This document shows positions 8,432 to 16,876 of a stretch of 64,000 bases of DNA, in pieces (position 1 is the first letter of the stretch; each line of letters opens with the position of its first letter). The notes beneath the pieces are model-generated. The model did no database searches. It had not been told where the DNA came from and saw only the letters and a list, made by a program, of their open reading frames with translations. Made by a program: the position numbers and the translations under genes. The DNA comes from JTS-RE9 sp964649195 (lineage in GTDB: Bacteria > Planctomycetota > Phycisphaerae > Phycisphaerales > Phycisphaeraceae): positions 1-64,000 of the forward strand of contig CAZYPK010000005.1 in the NCBI GenBank assembly GCA_964649195.1, given 5' to 3'.

Positions 8432-9066
8432 GGTCGAATCTCCGGCCAGGGCGTGGTTCGTGGAGAATATAAAGGAACGCGAAGGGATGGTACGGTGGGG
8501 GGCGTTTAATTTCCGGTTGGCGTGCGGCCTGAAATCACAAATCGCAATCCCCAAATCTCAAACAAGCTCCAATTCCAAAGAAAAAAGGGGGAAATCATGC
8601 GAGATCCGAATTCCTTATTTTTTATCTTCCGCATTTTGGAGCTTGTTTGGAACTTGAGCTTTGCCATTTGGAGTTTTCCAACGAAGGCAGATCGGAGAAC
8701 CAAACGGCCCCGGGCGTTTGTCCATCGCATCGAAACTGAGGGTGTCTCTTTATTCCTAAACGCACCAAAGGGTTGCATGTCCAAAAAAATCTGGAAAATC
8801 AGTGAACAGTTGGCCTGTTGGGGCGTTGTTTCTATTGACCGCAAGCTGTCGAAGCATTAGACTTCACTGCATCGCGGCTGTTCCAAGTCCGAGTTCCCAA
8901 GCCGTTTTAGCTCTTGCGATGAAGGCCCGATACTTGTCAAGGCCTGCAAGGCCTGTTGATGTGATGGGTGTTTTTTTCAGAGAGCCGTCATTCGAGCGGC
9001 GTGTTGGGTGAAGTTTTCCGGCCCCCGGGCAGCGTTGTGTTGAACGATCCCTTTGGGAGTTTCTCC
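8432..9066. other. Long intergenic region between divergent genes
   Basis: 635 bp. Positions 8504-8690 are a palindromic element (separate entry). The remainder (8691-9066) shows no convincing ORF, RNA or promoter. It separates the TTG-started zinc-ribbon gene from the DUF1800 gene and must hold both promoters. Confidence 0.6.
8504..8690. mobile_element. AGCTTGTTTGG palindromic element, copy A
   Basis: The left arm (GTTTAATTTCC, then AATCACAAATCGCAATCC and CAAACAAGCTCC) is complemented by the right arm (GGAGCTTGTTTGGAAC, TGCCATTTGGAG). Related copies are at 18885-19085 (partial), 32553-32754 and 33812-33958 (opposite orientation). Best-preserved copy 32553-32754 has perfect 11-bp ends. Lower GC than the surrounding genes. 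Confidence 0.8.
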
Positions 9067-10713
9067 ATGTATTCCTCGATCAGCGCGAAATTCACAGCCA
9101 TCATGGCGATGATCGTTGCGGTTGTCTGCGTCTCCTCCCTCTCGGCGCAGACCGTGCGCGAGATCGACATGCTCGAACGCATCGGCATGAGGGAGGCAGG
9201 CATCAAAGGCCCCGCTTCCACGGACAACCACAAAAAGCTCACCCCGGAACAGGCGCTTCGCGTCCGCATCCTGGAGATCGAGTCCGGCGCCCGCGCCTTC
9301 GCCAACCGCATCCCCGATTCGGAGATCATCCCCGGCCCGCCGCTCGATGAACGCGAGCAGGTCGTGCATGCCTTGAACCGGCTGGCCTTTGGCGGCCGCC
9401 TGGGCGAGGTGGATGAGGTCGTCCGGCACGGCGGATGGTATAGCTGGGTCGAGCAGCAGCTCAACCCGGATGACATTTCCGATTCCAAGCTCGAAGCGAT
9501 GGTGGCCGAGCGATTCCCCTGGACGAAGATGTCGATGCAGCAGATGGTGGGGAAGTACCCGATCCCGGAGAACTACGAGAACCAGCCGCAGCTTCGCCGG
9601 GAGTTGCCCGAGTATGTCGTGCTTCGCGCAGCCTTGAGCAATCGGCAGTTCAAGGAGGTGATGTGCGAGTTCTGGCGCAACCACTTCTGCATCAACCAGC
9701 CCGAAGGCAACGCCCCGCTGCGGTCCTACACCGCGGTGCATTATGAGGATCACGTCATCCGCAAGCACGCTTTTGGCCGGTTCGAGGACATGCTCATCGC
9801 CTCGGCCACCCATGCGGGCATGTTGGAGTACCTGGACAACTACGTCAGCCGTCGCGGGGCATGGAACGAAAACTATGCCCGCGAACTGATGGAACTGCAC
9901 ACCCTCGGCGCCGACCGTTACTACAACGAGCAGGATGTGCTCGAACTTTCCCTGACGCTCACCGGCTGGACCTTCAACCGGGACACGCTTCAGTATTACT
10001 TCCGCAGCGATTGGCACGACACCGCCGCCCACAAACTGCTGGGCAAGCGGATCCCCGCCGGCAAGGAAGGCGGCGAATACGCCCTCAAACTGCTGGCCTA
10101 CCACCCCGGCACCGCCCGCTATATCTCCGAAAAACTCTGCAAGTACCTCGTCAACGACAATCCGCCCAGGGCCTTGGTGCAGAAGGTCACCAGCACCTTC
10201 ATTTCCAGCAGGGGCGACCTGAAAAAGGTTTACCGCGAGATCGTCATGAGCGAGGAGTTCATGAGCCGCCTCAATTACAAGGCCAAGTTCAAGACCCCCT
10301 TCGAGTTCACCATCAGCGCCCTCCGCGCCACCAACGCGGACCTGAGCGGCAGCCTGGTCTCCACCACCGACAACGTCATGCAGATGGGCCAGATGATCTA
10401 TGGCTGCGATGACCCGACAGGCTACTATGATTACGCGGAAGCCTGGCTCGACGCCGGCGTGCTCACCAAACGCTGGAATTACGCCTACGGCCTGATGGCC
10501 AACAAGATCCGCGGCGTCTCCGTCGATCCGAAAATGACCGAGGCCTTCAAAGCCGAGAAGCCCGAAGACATGCGGGCCAAGGTGCTCAAAGAGTTCATCG
10601 GCGGCGATGTCGGCGACCACGAAGACAAACTGCTGCTCCTGCTGGCCCAAAAGGGCGACATCGCCAAAATGATCGCCATCACCGTCGGTTCACCCTCGTT
10701 CCAACAGCAATAA
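9067..10713 (+). CDS. DUF1800 domain protein
   Basis: 548 residues. I chose ATG 9067 because GGGAG at 9056-9060 precedes it and it begins a normal signal peptide (MYSSISAKFTAIMAMIVAVV...SLSAQ). Earlier in-frame starts would extend upstream of that signal. DUF1800 signatures are present: ALNRLAFGGRLGEVDEV near the N-terminus, FWRNHFCIN, YARELMELHTLGADRYYNEQDV, and HDTAAHKLLGKRIPAG. The biochemical role of DUF1800 is not established. These proteins are typically encoded beside DUF1501 proteins in planctomycetes, as here with an 80-bp gap. Confidence 0.9.
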   Translation: MYSSISAKFTAIMAMIVAVVCVSSLSAQTVREIDMLERIGMREAGIKGPASTDNHKKLTPEQALRVRILEIESGARAFANRIPDSEIIPGPPLDEREQVVHALNRLAFGGRLGEVDEVVRHGGWYSWVEQQLNPDDISDSKLEAMVAERFPWTKMSMQQMVGKYPIPENYENQPQLRRELPEYVVLRAALSNRQFKEVMCEFWRNHFCINQPEGNAPLRSYTAVHYEDHVIRKHAFGRFEDMLIASATHAGMLEYLDNYVSRRGAWNENYARELMELHTLGADRYYNEQDVLELSLTLTGWTFNRDTLQYYFRSDWHDTAAHKLLGKRIPAGKEGGEYALKLLAYHPGTARYISEKLCKYLVNDNPPRALVQKVTSTFISSRGDLKKVYREIVMSEEFMSRLNYKAKFKTPFEFTISALRATNADLSGSLVSTTDNVMQMGQMIYGCDDPTGYYDYAEAWLDAGVLTKRWNYAYGLMANKIRGVSVDPKMTEAFKAEKPEDMRAKVLKEFIGGDVGDHEDKLLLLLAQKGDIAKMIAITVGSPSFQQQ

Positions 10714-10724
10714 GAATCGAGTTC

Positions 10725-10753
10725 AGGCACGGCATCTTCAAGATGCCGTGCCT
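10725..10753. repeat. AGGCACGG palindrome inside the DUF1800-DUF1501 gap
   Basis: AGGCACGGCATCTT and AAGATGCCGTGCCT are perfect 14-bp arms around a single C. Related in sequence to 5727-5753. It lies between two genes that look co-transcribed, so it may act as an mRNA stability or processing hairpin. Confidence 0.75.
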
Positions 10754-10793
10754 CTGATAACCTGAAATTTCCATCCTTCAAGGGAGCACTCAC

Positions 10794-12200
10794 ATGGGTT
10801 CATCACGACGCGACTTCCTCACCAACTCCGGCATGGTCGCACTGACCGCCTACGGCGCGATGTCCATGGACGCCATCCGCGCCCAGGCACAGAGTGATTA
10901 CAACAAACAACCCACCGGCTCCGTGGACGACTGGCGCCAGAAGCCCACCCTCGTCTGCATCTACCTCCGCGGCGGCGCCGATGCCCTCCATGCCTTCGTG
11001 CCCGTCGGCGACTCCGCCTACTACCAGTTCCGCCCGACCATCGCCATTCCCGCCAAAGCGGGCGGCGGCAACCGTAACGCGGCCCTGACCGATGTCTTCG
11101 CCGACAAATACTGGGGCCTCAACCCCTACATGAAGAGCCTTGTGCCCCTGTTTGAAAAGGGCATGGTCGCCCCCATCCAGAACGTCGGCTCACCCGACGG
11201 CACGCGCAGCCACTTCGAAGCCCAGGATTACATGGAGCGCGGCGCCCCCGGCAACAAGCGCATCACCCAGGGCTGGCTCAACCGCTACCTCTGGCTGACC
11301 CGCAAGAAGACCGATGCCCCGCTGCGCGGCCTCTCCGCCCGCAACCTCCTGCCCCGTTCCCTGCGCGGCAAGTACCCGGTCCTCGCCGGCAACAACAAGG
11401 CTGAAGACATGAACACCTTCGAGGATCTCTACTCGATGGACAACATGGTCAACAAGTCGGCCCGTGAAGGAGCCGGCAACGTCAAGGGTTCCAGCCTCGA
11501 GGACATCCCCACGGAAGACGCGGAGATGAAGGCCCTCAAGAAGCAGCTCACCGCCGAGTGGGCCCGCGATGTCATCACCGAGTCCGGCACCAATGCCGTC
11601 GAACGCATCAAGGCCCTCGAAGTGGCCCAGCGAACCCCGATCAGCGGCGATGCCAAGTACCCCGGCGGCGGCCTCGCTCCGCAACTTATCACCATCGCCA
11701 AGTGCATCAAGGCCAACGTCGGCCTCGAAGTCGCCCAGGCCGACTACGGCGGATGGGACTCCCACCGCGGTCAGGGCGGCGTGGACGGCAACGTCTCCCG
11801 CATGCTCGGCCACGTCTCCGACTGCATCGCCGCCTTCATGCGTGACCTGGGCGACCGCTCCAACAAGGTGCTGGTCCTGGTCATGAGCGAATTCGGCCGC
11901 GAAGTCAAGGAGAACGGCTCCAACGGCACCGATCACGGCCGCGCCGGCATGATGCTCGCCGTCGGCGGGCCGGAACTGGTCAAGGGTCAGCGGAAGCAGA
12001 TGTGGGGCACGTGGAACGGCATGGCCGAGATGAACTATGGCCGCTTCCAGCCGGTGAAGACCGACTTCCGCGATGTCTTCGCCGAGTCGCTGGGCAAGAT
12101 GTTCCACTTCGATGTCGCCCGGCAGACCGAAATGTTCCCCGGCTACGCCGGCCTCAAGGCCAGCCAGCTCAACTTCCTCAACGAAATCCCCAAGGCCTGA
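10794..12200 (+). CDS. DUF1501 (sulfatase-fold-like) exported protein
   Basis: 468 residues, start ATG 10794 after AGGGAG. The N-terminus SSRRDFLTNSGMVAL is a twin-arginine-type signal, normal for DUF1501. Family features are YLRGGADALHAFVPVG, SHFEAQDYMERGAPG, DYGGWDSHRGQGG and VMSEFGREVKENGSNGTDHGRAGMMLAVGG, in which the last Asp/His set resembles the metal site of the alkaline-phosphatase superfamily. The substrate is unknown. It ends shortly before a strong terminator, so the DUF1800-DUF1501 pair forms a unit. Confidence 0.9.
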   Translation: MGSSRRDFLTNSGMVALTAYGAMSMDAIRAQAQSDYNKQPTGSVDDWRQKPTLVCIYLRGGADALHAFVPVGDSAYYQFRPTIAIPAKAGGGNRNAALTDVFADKYWGLNPYMKSLVPLFEKGMVAPIQNVGSPDGTRSHFEAQDYMERGAPGNKRITQGWLNRYLWLTRKKTDAPLRGLSARNLLPRSLRGKYPVLAGNNKAEDMNTFEDLYSMDNMVNKSAREGAGNVKGSSLEDIPTEDAEMKALKKQLTAEWARDVITESGTNAVERIKALEVAQRTPISGDAKYPGGGLAPQLITIAKCIKANVGLEVAQADYGGWDSHRGQGGVDGNVSRMLGHVSDCIAAFMRDLGDRSNKVLVLVMSEFGREVKENGSNGTDHGRAGMMLAVGGPELVKGQRKQMWGTWNGMAEMNYGRFQPVKTDFRDVFAESLGKMFHFDVARQTEMFPGYAGLKASQLNFLNEIPKA

Positions 12201-12229
12201 GCCAACGCCGGCCCATCAACCTCCCCCAA

Positions 12230-12256
12230 CCGCGGCTCCCCGAGCCGCGGTTTTTT
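12230..12256 (+). terminator. Rho-independent terminator of the DUF1800-DUF1501 unit
   Basis: CCGCGGCTC (12230-12238), a CCC loop and GAGCCGCGG (12242-12250) are followed by six T. Perfect 9-bp GC-rich stem, 29 bp after the DUF1501 stop. Confidence 0.9.
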
Positions 12257-12280
12257 CATGGGATTCCCGAATCACCCGGC

Positions 12281-12454
12281 GAGCCGCGACGTAACACGTC
12301 GCGGACGTGAGCGACAAAAATGGCGTGACCATCGCGCAGCGGATCACGGGATGCGAAAACGACCGGTGCCCGGCCGTCTTCGCGTCCCATGATCCTCCGC
12401 ATGACGAACACGCCATCTCTCCGTTCATCTCCGCGACGTGTCACGTCGCGGCTC
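12281..12454. mobile_element. CCGCGACGT hairpin-ended element, copy 1
   Basis: Begins GAGCCGCGACGTAACACGTC and ends with the complementary GACGTGTCACGTCGCGGCTC, giving long terminal inverted repeats, each end itself a hairpin. The interior contains GCGCAGCGGATCACGGGA, shared with copies at 16875, 24140 and 24317. 174 bp, no ORF, MITE-like. Confidence 0.8.
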
Positions 12455-12521
12455 ACTCTTATCCCGAACTCAGGTGCAGCGGCTCGGATGCGTTTCAATC
12501 CCGTTTTCGGTGTCACAGCCA

Positions 12522-12550
12522 TTGACATTGAATCTCAATCGTGATAATGT
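12522..12550 (+). promoter_or_regulatory. Sigma70-like promoter of the PEP-CTERM gene
   Basis: TTGACA (12522-12527) is followed by a -10 reading either TAATGT at 12545-12550 (17-bp spacer) or GATAAT at 12543-12548 (15 bp). The region is AT-richer than its surroundings and lies 50 bp before the start codon, with AAGGAGAT at 12587-12594 as ribosome site. Confidence 0.6.
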
Positions 12551-12600
12551 AACAGCGCGCCTGAGACTCAGATTCAACAAACCCAACAAGGAGATGTGAG

Positions 12601-14601
12601 ATGACCGCAAAGCAGTGTCGCCAACGGAATCGCATGACCCGCCGCATCACCCAATTTGTCGCCACTGCGATGCTTCTGCTGATGGCGTCGAGCAGTTTTG
12701 CGCTGGACAATCTGGCTTTGTACTTTGACAAGAATGTGACGACGAATGGCTCAGCCATCGGCGGATTTCGTTATGACGCCGCTTCGGACAGTTTCTGGAT
12801 CACCACCTTTGTTACGGCTGGTGCGCAGATTCGCAACGTCGCATGGAATGGCAGCGCCTATGCGCCCACCGGCACAGGCTCCGGTGCGGCCAACGGCGGC
12901 CATGTCAGCGAAGCCACTTGGTATCTCTTCAAACGTGCCGATGACACACAGACGACTGCAACGCCCAACTTCAACAACAATTGGTCGGGCAGCCAGATGA
13001 CCGTCGGCAATATCATCCTGAATCCGACTGCCATCACCATCAACGGCACCACTCATGCAGCGGGAACGCTCGCGCTCATCAACGACACGGGTAACAATGT
13101 CGTTGAACAGCCCGGTTCCGTCTCCCATCCTGAACTCAACAAACATCTCTACTGGTACAACCTGACCGAGACATTCACCAGTACGCCCGTCGGACCCACG
13201 AACGCACCCGGTGCAGGCACCGACTACAACGGCAACGGCATTGTTGATTGGAACGATCAGTTCCTCGCGGTCATCACCCACAGCGACCTGAATCTGGCCG
13301 ATGGCCGTTTGGCCAGCGACATCACGGCACAGAATCTTGCACGATCATTCGCGTTTTCTTCGGACGGCCAGTCGATCTATATGCTCGATGCGGGCAGCAA
13401 CTACGGCGGCATCTACAAGGTGGATCTGACGACCACCGGTTCCATTACGAAGGTGCTCGACGCCGAAGGGACCGGCATCGCAATCAATACGGAACCTGGC
13501 GTCATTCATACATCGGTGCGCAATTTCGGGTTTGCCGGCACGGGTGATCAGGTGGTTGTCGAAGGCTCAACAGGCTTGGGAAACAACGGCGGCATCAACG
13601 CCTACCTCGACAACGGCACCACGTTCGATACCACTACTCCCGTCCCCGTCCTCACCGCCGCCCAGTTTCAGGCGTTCTCCGAAAAGAGCGCCATCCCCGG
13701 CTATTCGTCGATCACCTTTGATGCCGCCGGCAACATGTACTTCACGGAAGACACCACAACCGATGGCATATTCATGCTGGACACCGCCGGTCGTCTGGTG
13801 AAGATCGTCTCCCCAGGCGAACGTGCCGCTTTGTATGCCCAGGAAGCGGCGGCGGACGGCTATGGCGCCAGCCTTCTTGATCTTCAAGCTCGAACCAATA
13901 CCTCGCTGGGATTCGCCATCACCGAAGTCTTTTACAGTGACTCGACGCTGGATGTGCCGCTTGGAATCCTTGTTCCGAAAGTCGGAGACTTCAACTTCGA
14001 CAACCAGGTGGATGCAACGGACAAGGCCGCATTCCTTGCGGCGCTTGCGACACGAGGCACCAGCACCACCAACAGCGATCTTTACATATATGACCTCAAC
14101 GGTTCCGCAACCGGTTCCTCAACCGGCACGCAGGGAAACCGGGTTTTCTCCCACTCCGCCATCGTGGACTGGAAGGATGTCAAGGTGCTTCAGTCGTTCC
14201 TTGGCTTTTCCGACGGCGATGTCAATCTCGACATGATCGTGGACTATCTGGACCTCGATACGATGGCGGCCAACTATTTCACGCTGGGCGGGCCTGCCGA
14301 CAAGACGTGGAGGGATGGCGACATCGCCAGCATCGATCCGTTTTATGCCTCCAATGCGATTGATGCCAATCTCGTTGATTTCACCGATTTGCTGCTGCTC
14401 GCTCAGAATTGGGATTTGCTCACGCCGACCTTCGCGGACCTCGATGAGCATGGCTATGTCGGTCAGTTCCGCGAAGACGTGATTCGGGCATTCAACATCA
14501 CTGATACACCGCCTTCCGCGACGGTGCCCGAGCCGGCGACCGCGTTCCTGGGATTGATCGGATCGGCCGTTCTTGTCGGTCGTCGTCGTGTGGTCCGTTG
14601 A
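12601..14601 (+). CDS. PEP-CTERM sorted extracellular protein with dockerin-like repeats
   Basis: 666 residues, start set by AAGGAGAT 6 nt upstream. Signal peptide to about 34 (MLLLMASSSFA). The middle looks like a beta-propeller-type surface domain (phrases such as SFWITTF, AFSSDGQSIYMLDAGSNYGGIYKV). From about residue 460, acidic Ca-binding loops of dockerin type appear (GDFNFDNQVDATD, GDVNLDMIVDYLDLD, ANLVDFTDLLLLAQNWD). The C-terminus has VPEPATAFLGLIGS, a hydrophobic stretch and RRRVVR, the PEP-CTERM signal recognised by exosortase. It is thus probably exported and anchored or released into the extracellular matrix. The cargo role is unknown. No exosortase gene is in the window. Confidence 0.85.
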   Translation: MTAKQCRQRNRMTRRITQFVATAMLLLMASSSFALDNLALYFDKNVTTNGSAIGGFRYDAASDSFWITTFVTAGAQIRNVAWNGSAYAPTGTGSGAANGGHVSEATWYLFKRADDTQTTATPNFNNNWSGSQMTVGNIILNPTAITINGTTHAAGTLALINDTGNNVVEQPGSVSHPELNKHLYWYNLTETFTSTPVGPTNAPGAGTDYNGNGIVDWNDQFLAVITHSDLNLADGRLASDITAQNLARSFAFSSDGQSIYMLDAGSNYGGIYKVDLTTTGSITKVLDAEGTGIAINTEPGVIHTSVRNFGFAGTGDQVVVEGSTGLGNNGGINAYLDNGTTFDTTTPVPVLTAAQFQAFSEKSAIPGYSSITFDAAGNMYFTEDTTTDGIFMLDTAGRLVKIVSPGERAALYAQEAAADGYGASLLDLQARTNTSLGFAITEVFYSDSTLDVPLGILVPKVGDFNFDNQVDATDKAAFLAALATRGTSTTNSDLYIYDLNGSATGSSTGTQGNRVFSHSAIVDWKDVKVLQSFLGFSDGDVNLDMIVDYLDLDTMAANYFTLGGPADKTWRDGDIASIDPFYASNAIDANLVDFTDLLLLAQNWDLLTPTFADLDEHGYVGQFREDVIRAFNITDTPPSATVPEPATAFLGLIGSAVLVGRRRVVR

Positions 14602-14612
14602 CCGATGGCTGT

Positions 14613-14651
14613 GCCGTCTCAGGCCGTCCCTCGTGGCTGGCCTGAGACGGC
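14613..14651 (+). terminator. Strong hairpin after the PEP-CTERM gene
   Basis: GCCGTCTCAGGCC (14613-14625) pairs perfectly with GGCCTGAGACGGC (14639-14651), a 13-bp stem 11 bp after the stop codon. There is no T tract, so it may be a factor-dependent terminator or an mRNA 3' stabiliser. Confidence 0.55.
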
Positions 14652-14717
14652 GCATGAGTTTGAACGCATCATGATCGATCCATGGCGGGGTCGATCCGGA
14701 GACTTGACGTGTTGAAT

Positions 14718-15431
14718 ATGGAAATCTCGAATCAGGGTGTGGTTGCCGGACATGAGGCATCCGATTGTGCCGTCGTCGTCACTCGTCGTCACGGCGGATT
14801 TACGCTTGTTGAGATTCTTGTCGCTGTGGCGATCATCTCGCTGCTCATCGCCATTCTGTTGCCGATGCTCGGTCGTTGGCGCAATGCGGCCCATACCGCC
14901 TCATGCCTGAGCAACCTGCACAACATCTACACGGCGACAGCGATGTATTCGTTTGCGAACAACCGCAAACTCCCTGATGGATATACGGTCGGCAACCACG
15001 CCTACCGCATGGCCCCGGGAAAAATGACGCCGGGCGATCCAAGCGCCATACCGGAACGCTACGGCTGGGCCTACGTGCTCGATCAATTCGGCAGCATGAA
15101 AGGCACGAGTCAGGGATGGGTCTGCCCGGCTGCACAGCGCTGGATGCAGGACCTGGGCAACACCTATGCATTCATCAATGTCGATTCGCCGACGAATAAA
15201 TATAACATATTCCGCATTGAACAACTCATCCAGTATAATCCTAATTTTGTAATCATGTGGGATAACTACAACTTATTGCCTGGTCTGAGTGGATTTCGAG
15301 GCAAATTTAACGGTTACAACATTCCCGTCGCCAATCAGATTTATCCCCATAATCTGGTGGACAACAATTCAATGGGCACCGTCGGACTTTACGTTGGCGG
15401 AAACGCCCGGCTGCGAGGGCATGGGGATTGA
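14718..15431 (+). CDS. Type II secretion/type IV pilin-like pseudopilin
   Basis: 237 residues from ATG 14718 (an in-frame ATG at 14682 also exists). After a 27-residue positively charged leader comes GGFTLVEILVAVAIISLLIAILLPM, the class III prepilin signal with cleavage between Gly and Phe and Glu at +5. The globular part (LSNLHNIYTATAMYSFANNRKLP) matches the large planctomycete/verrucomicrobial family of single pseudopilins that often carry an H-X9-DG type region. No secretion ATPase or prepilin peptidase is adjacent. It may be co-expressed with the PEP-CTERM gene 117 bp upstream. Confidence 0.85.
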   Translation: MEISNQGVVAGHEASDCAVVVTRRHGGFTLVEILVAVAIISLLIAILLPMLGRWRNAAHTASCLSNLHNIYTATAMYSFANNRKLPDGYTVGNHAYRMAPGKMTPGDPSAIPERYGWAYVLDQFGSMKGTSQGWVCPAAQRWMQDLGNTYAFINVDSPTNKYNIFRIEQLIQYNPNFVIMWDNYNLLPGLSGFRGKFNGYNIPVANQIYPHNLVDNNSMGTVGLYVGGNARLRGHGD

Positions 15432-15556
15432 TCCACTCGTGGAAGCTTCAACAGATCGGAATGTCTGATTGATGATATCGCATGGCCCCGGTTGACGCCG
15501 GGGGCTGTGTGGTTTTCGGTGTATATGCCTTCGAGCCTCGCGGGTCGAATTAGGTC

Positions 15557-16876
15557 ATGAATCATGTGTATTATTCCGTCATGCGAATTCCTGATTCCAT
15601 TCGTCCTGTGAATTGTCTGCGTCTCGTCATTGCGGCGGCGGTCTGTGTGTCCGCCTCCGTTGCCTTCGCCCAGGACGAGACCGTCGTTGTCGAAGGGGCG
15701 GCGGGGACGCTTTCGGCGCGGCGGGTGGTGCGGCCGCTGCTGGGGGAAGAGGTTTATGGCGCGCTGGCACGGACGCTGCGCGCGCAGTATGCCCAGCCTG
15801 CGGAGAAGTGGCCGGCGCCGGTGGTTGACAAGGATGTGAAGTGGGCCGAGCTTGGCCGCAATCCCAGGGCGGTGTTTCCCAAGGAGAATCCATTCTCCGC
15901 GCAGAAGGCGGAACTGGGGCGGCTGCTCTTTTTTGATGCGAGGCTGTCGGCGAACCGGCAGATGTCGTGCGCCACCTGTCATGAGCCGAACCTGAGCTTC
16001 ACCGACGCCCGGCAGGCGACGATCGGGAAGGATGGCAGGCCGCTCAAGCGGAACGCGCCGACGCTGATGAACGCGGGGCTGAACGAGTTTCTTTTCTGGG
16101 ACGGCAGGGCGGCTTCGCTGGAGGCGCAGGCCATCGATGCGCTGACCAACGAACAGGAGATGAACAGCGATGAGAAGACGATCATCGCCCGGTTGTCGGC
16201 GCTGCCGGAGTATCGGAAGAAGTTTGCCGCAGCATTTGGTGACGCCCCCGGAAGCGCCCCCGGAAGTGCCCCCGGCAACGCCCCCGACAGCGACAAGACC
16301 ATCACGATGGAGCGCACCGCGCAGGCGATCGCCACGTTCGTGCGGACGATCGTCGGCGGGCGCAGCAGGTTTGATCAGTTCGTTTCGGGGAGGACCGATG
16401 CGCTGTCCGATGAGGCGGTTCGCGGGCTGCATCTGTTCCGCACCGAGGCGCGGTGCATGAACTGCCACAACGGGCCGAACTTCACCGATGGCCGGTTTCA
16501 CGATCTGGGGCTGAGTTATTACGGTCGATCGCTGGAGGACCTTGGGCGGTATCACATCACGAAGGACTCGAAGGATGTGGGCAGGTTCAAGACGCCGACG
16601 TTGCGGGATGTGATGCGGACTTCGCCTTACATGCACGTGGGGCTGTTCGAGATCGATGGCGTGCTGAATCTGTATAACGCGGGGATGCCGACGTTGCGGA
16701 GGAAGCCTGGGCAGAAGGATGATCCGCTGTTTCCGGTGAAGAGCGAGCTGCTGAGGCCGCTGGGGTTGAACCGTCAGGACATGACGGACATCAAGGCGTT
16801 TCTGGAGTCGCTGACGGAGCCGCGGCGGATGGTTCGCGTGCCGGAGCTGCCGAAGGAGGAGCAGGGGGAACGCTGA
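15557..16876 (+). CDS. Di-haem cytochrome c peroxidase / MauG family
   Basis: 439 residues. The N-terminal hydrophobic segment ends near SVAFAQ. Haem-binding motifs are CATCH (residues 138-142) and CMNCH (300-304), with the usual intervening N.GLNEFLFWDGRA and GRFHDLGL segments, so a periplasmic di-haem protein that reduces peroxide or oxidises a protein substrate. Residues about 230-243 hold a low-complexity PGSAPGSAPGNAP insert, encoded by a 12-nt C-run repeat. The stop codon TGA at 16874 overlaps the first bases of a repeat element. It sits alone between a pseudopilin and repeats. Confidence 0.9.
   Translation: MNHVYYSVMRIPDSIRPVNCLRLVIAAAVCVSASVAFAQDETVVVEGAAGTLSARRVVRPLLGEEVYGALARTLRAQYAQPAEKWPAPVVDKDVKWAELGRNPRAVFPKENPFSAQKAELGRLLFFDARLSANRQMSCATCHEPNLSFTDARQATIGKDGRPLKRNAPTLMNAGLNEFLFWDGRAASLEAQAIDALTNEQEMNSDEKTIIARLSALPEYRKKFAAAFGDAPGSAPGSAPGNAPDSDKTITMERTAQAIATFVRTIVGGRSRFDQFVSGRTDALSDEAVRGLHLFRTEARCMNCHNGPNFTDGRFHDLGLSYYGRSLEDLGRYHITKDSKDVGRFKTPTLRDVMRTSPYMHVGLFEIDGVLNLYNAGMPTLRRKPGQKDDPLFPVKSELLRPLGLNRQDMTDIKAFLESLTEPRRMVRVPELPKEEQGER

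Noticed and set aside
5717..8509. Plus-strand ORF of 930 codons opposite the zinc-ribbon gene
   Set aside because: Gly/Leu/Asp-rich shadow frame without motifs. The minus frame has four CxxC ribbons and a membrane helix.
8522..8860. ORFs on both strands in the 8432-9066 gap
   Set aside because: They cover a palindromic element and have no homology-like features.
15485..15520. Rho-independent terminator after the pseudopilin
   Set aside because: GCCCCGG/CCGGGGG pairing exists but the following T run is interrupted (TGTGTGGTTTT). Too weak to call.
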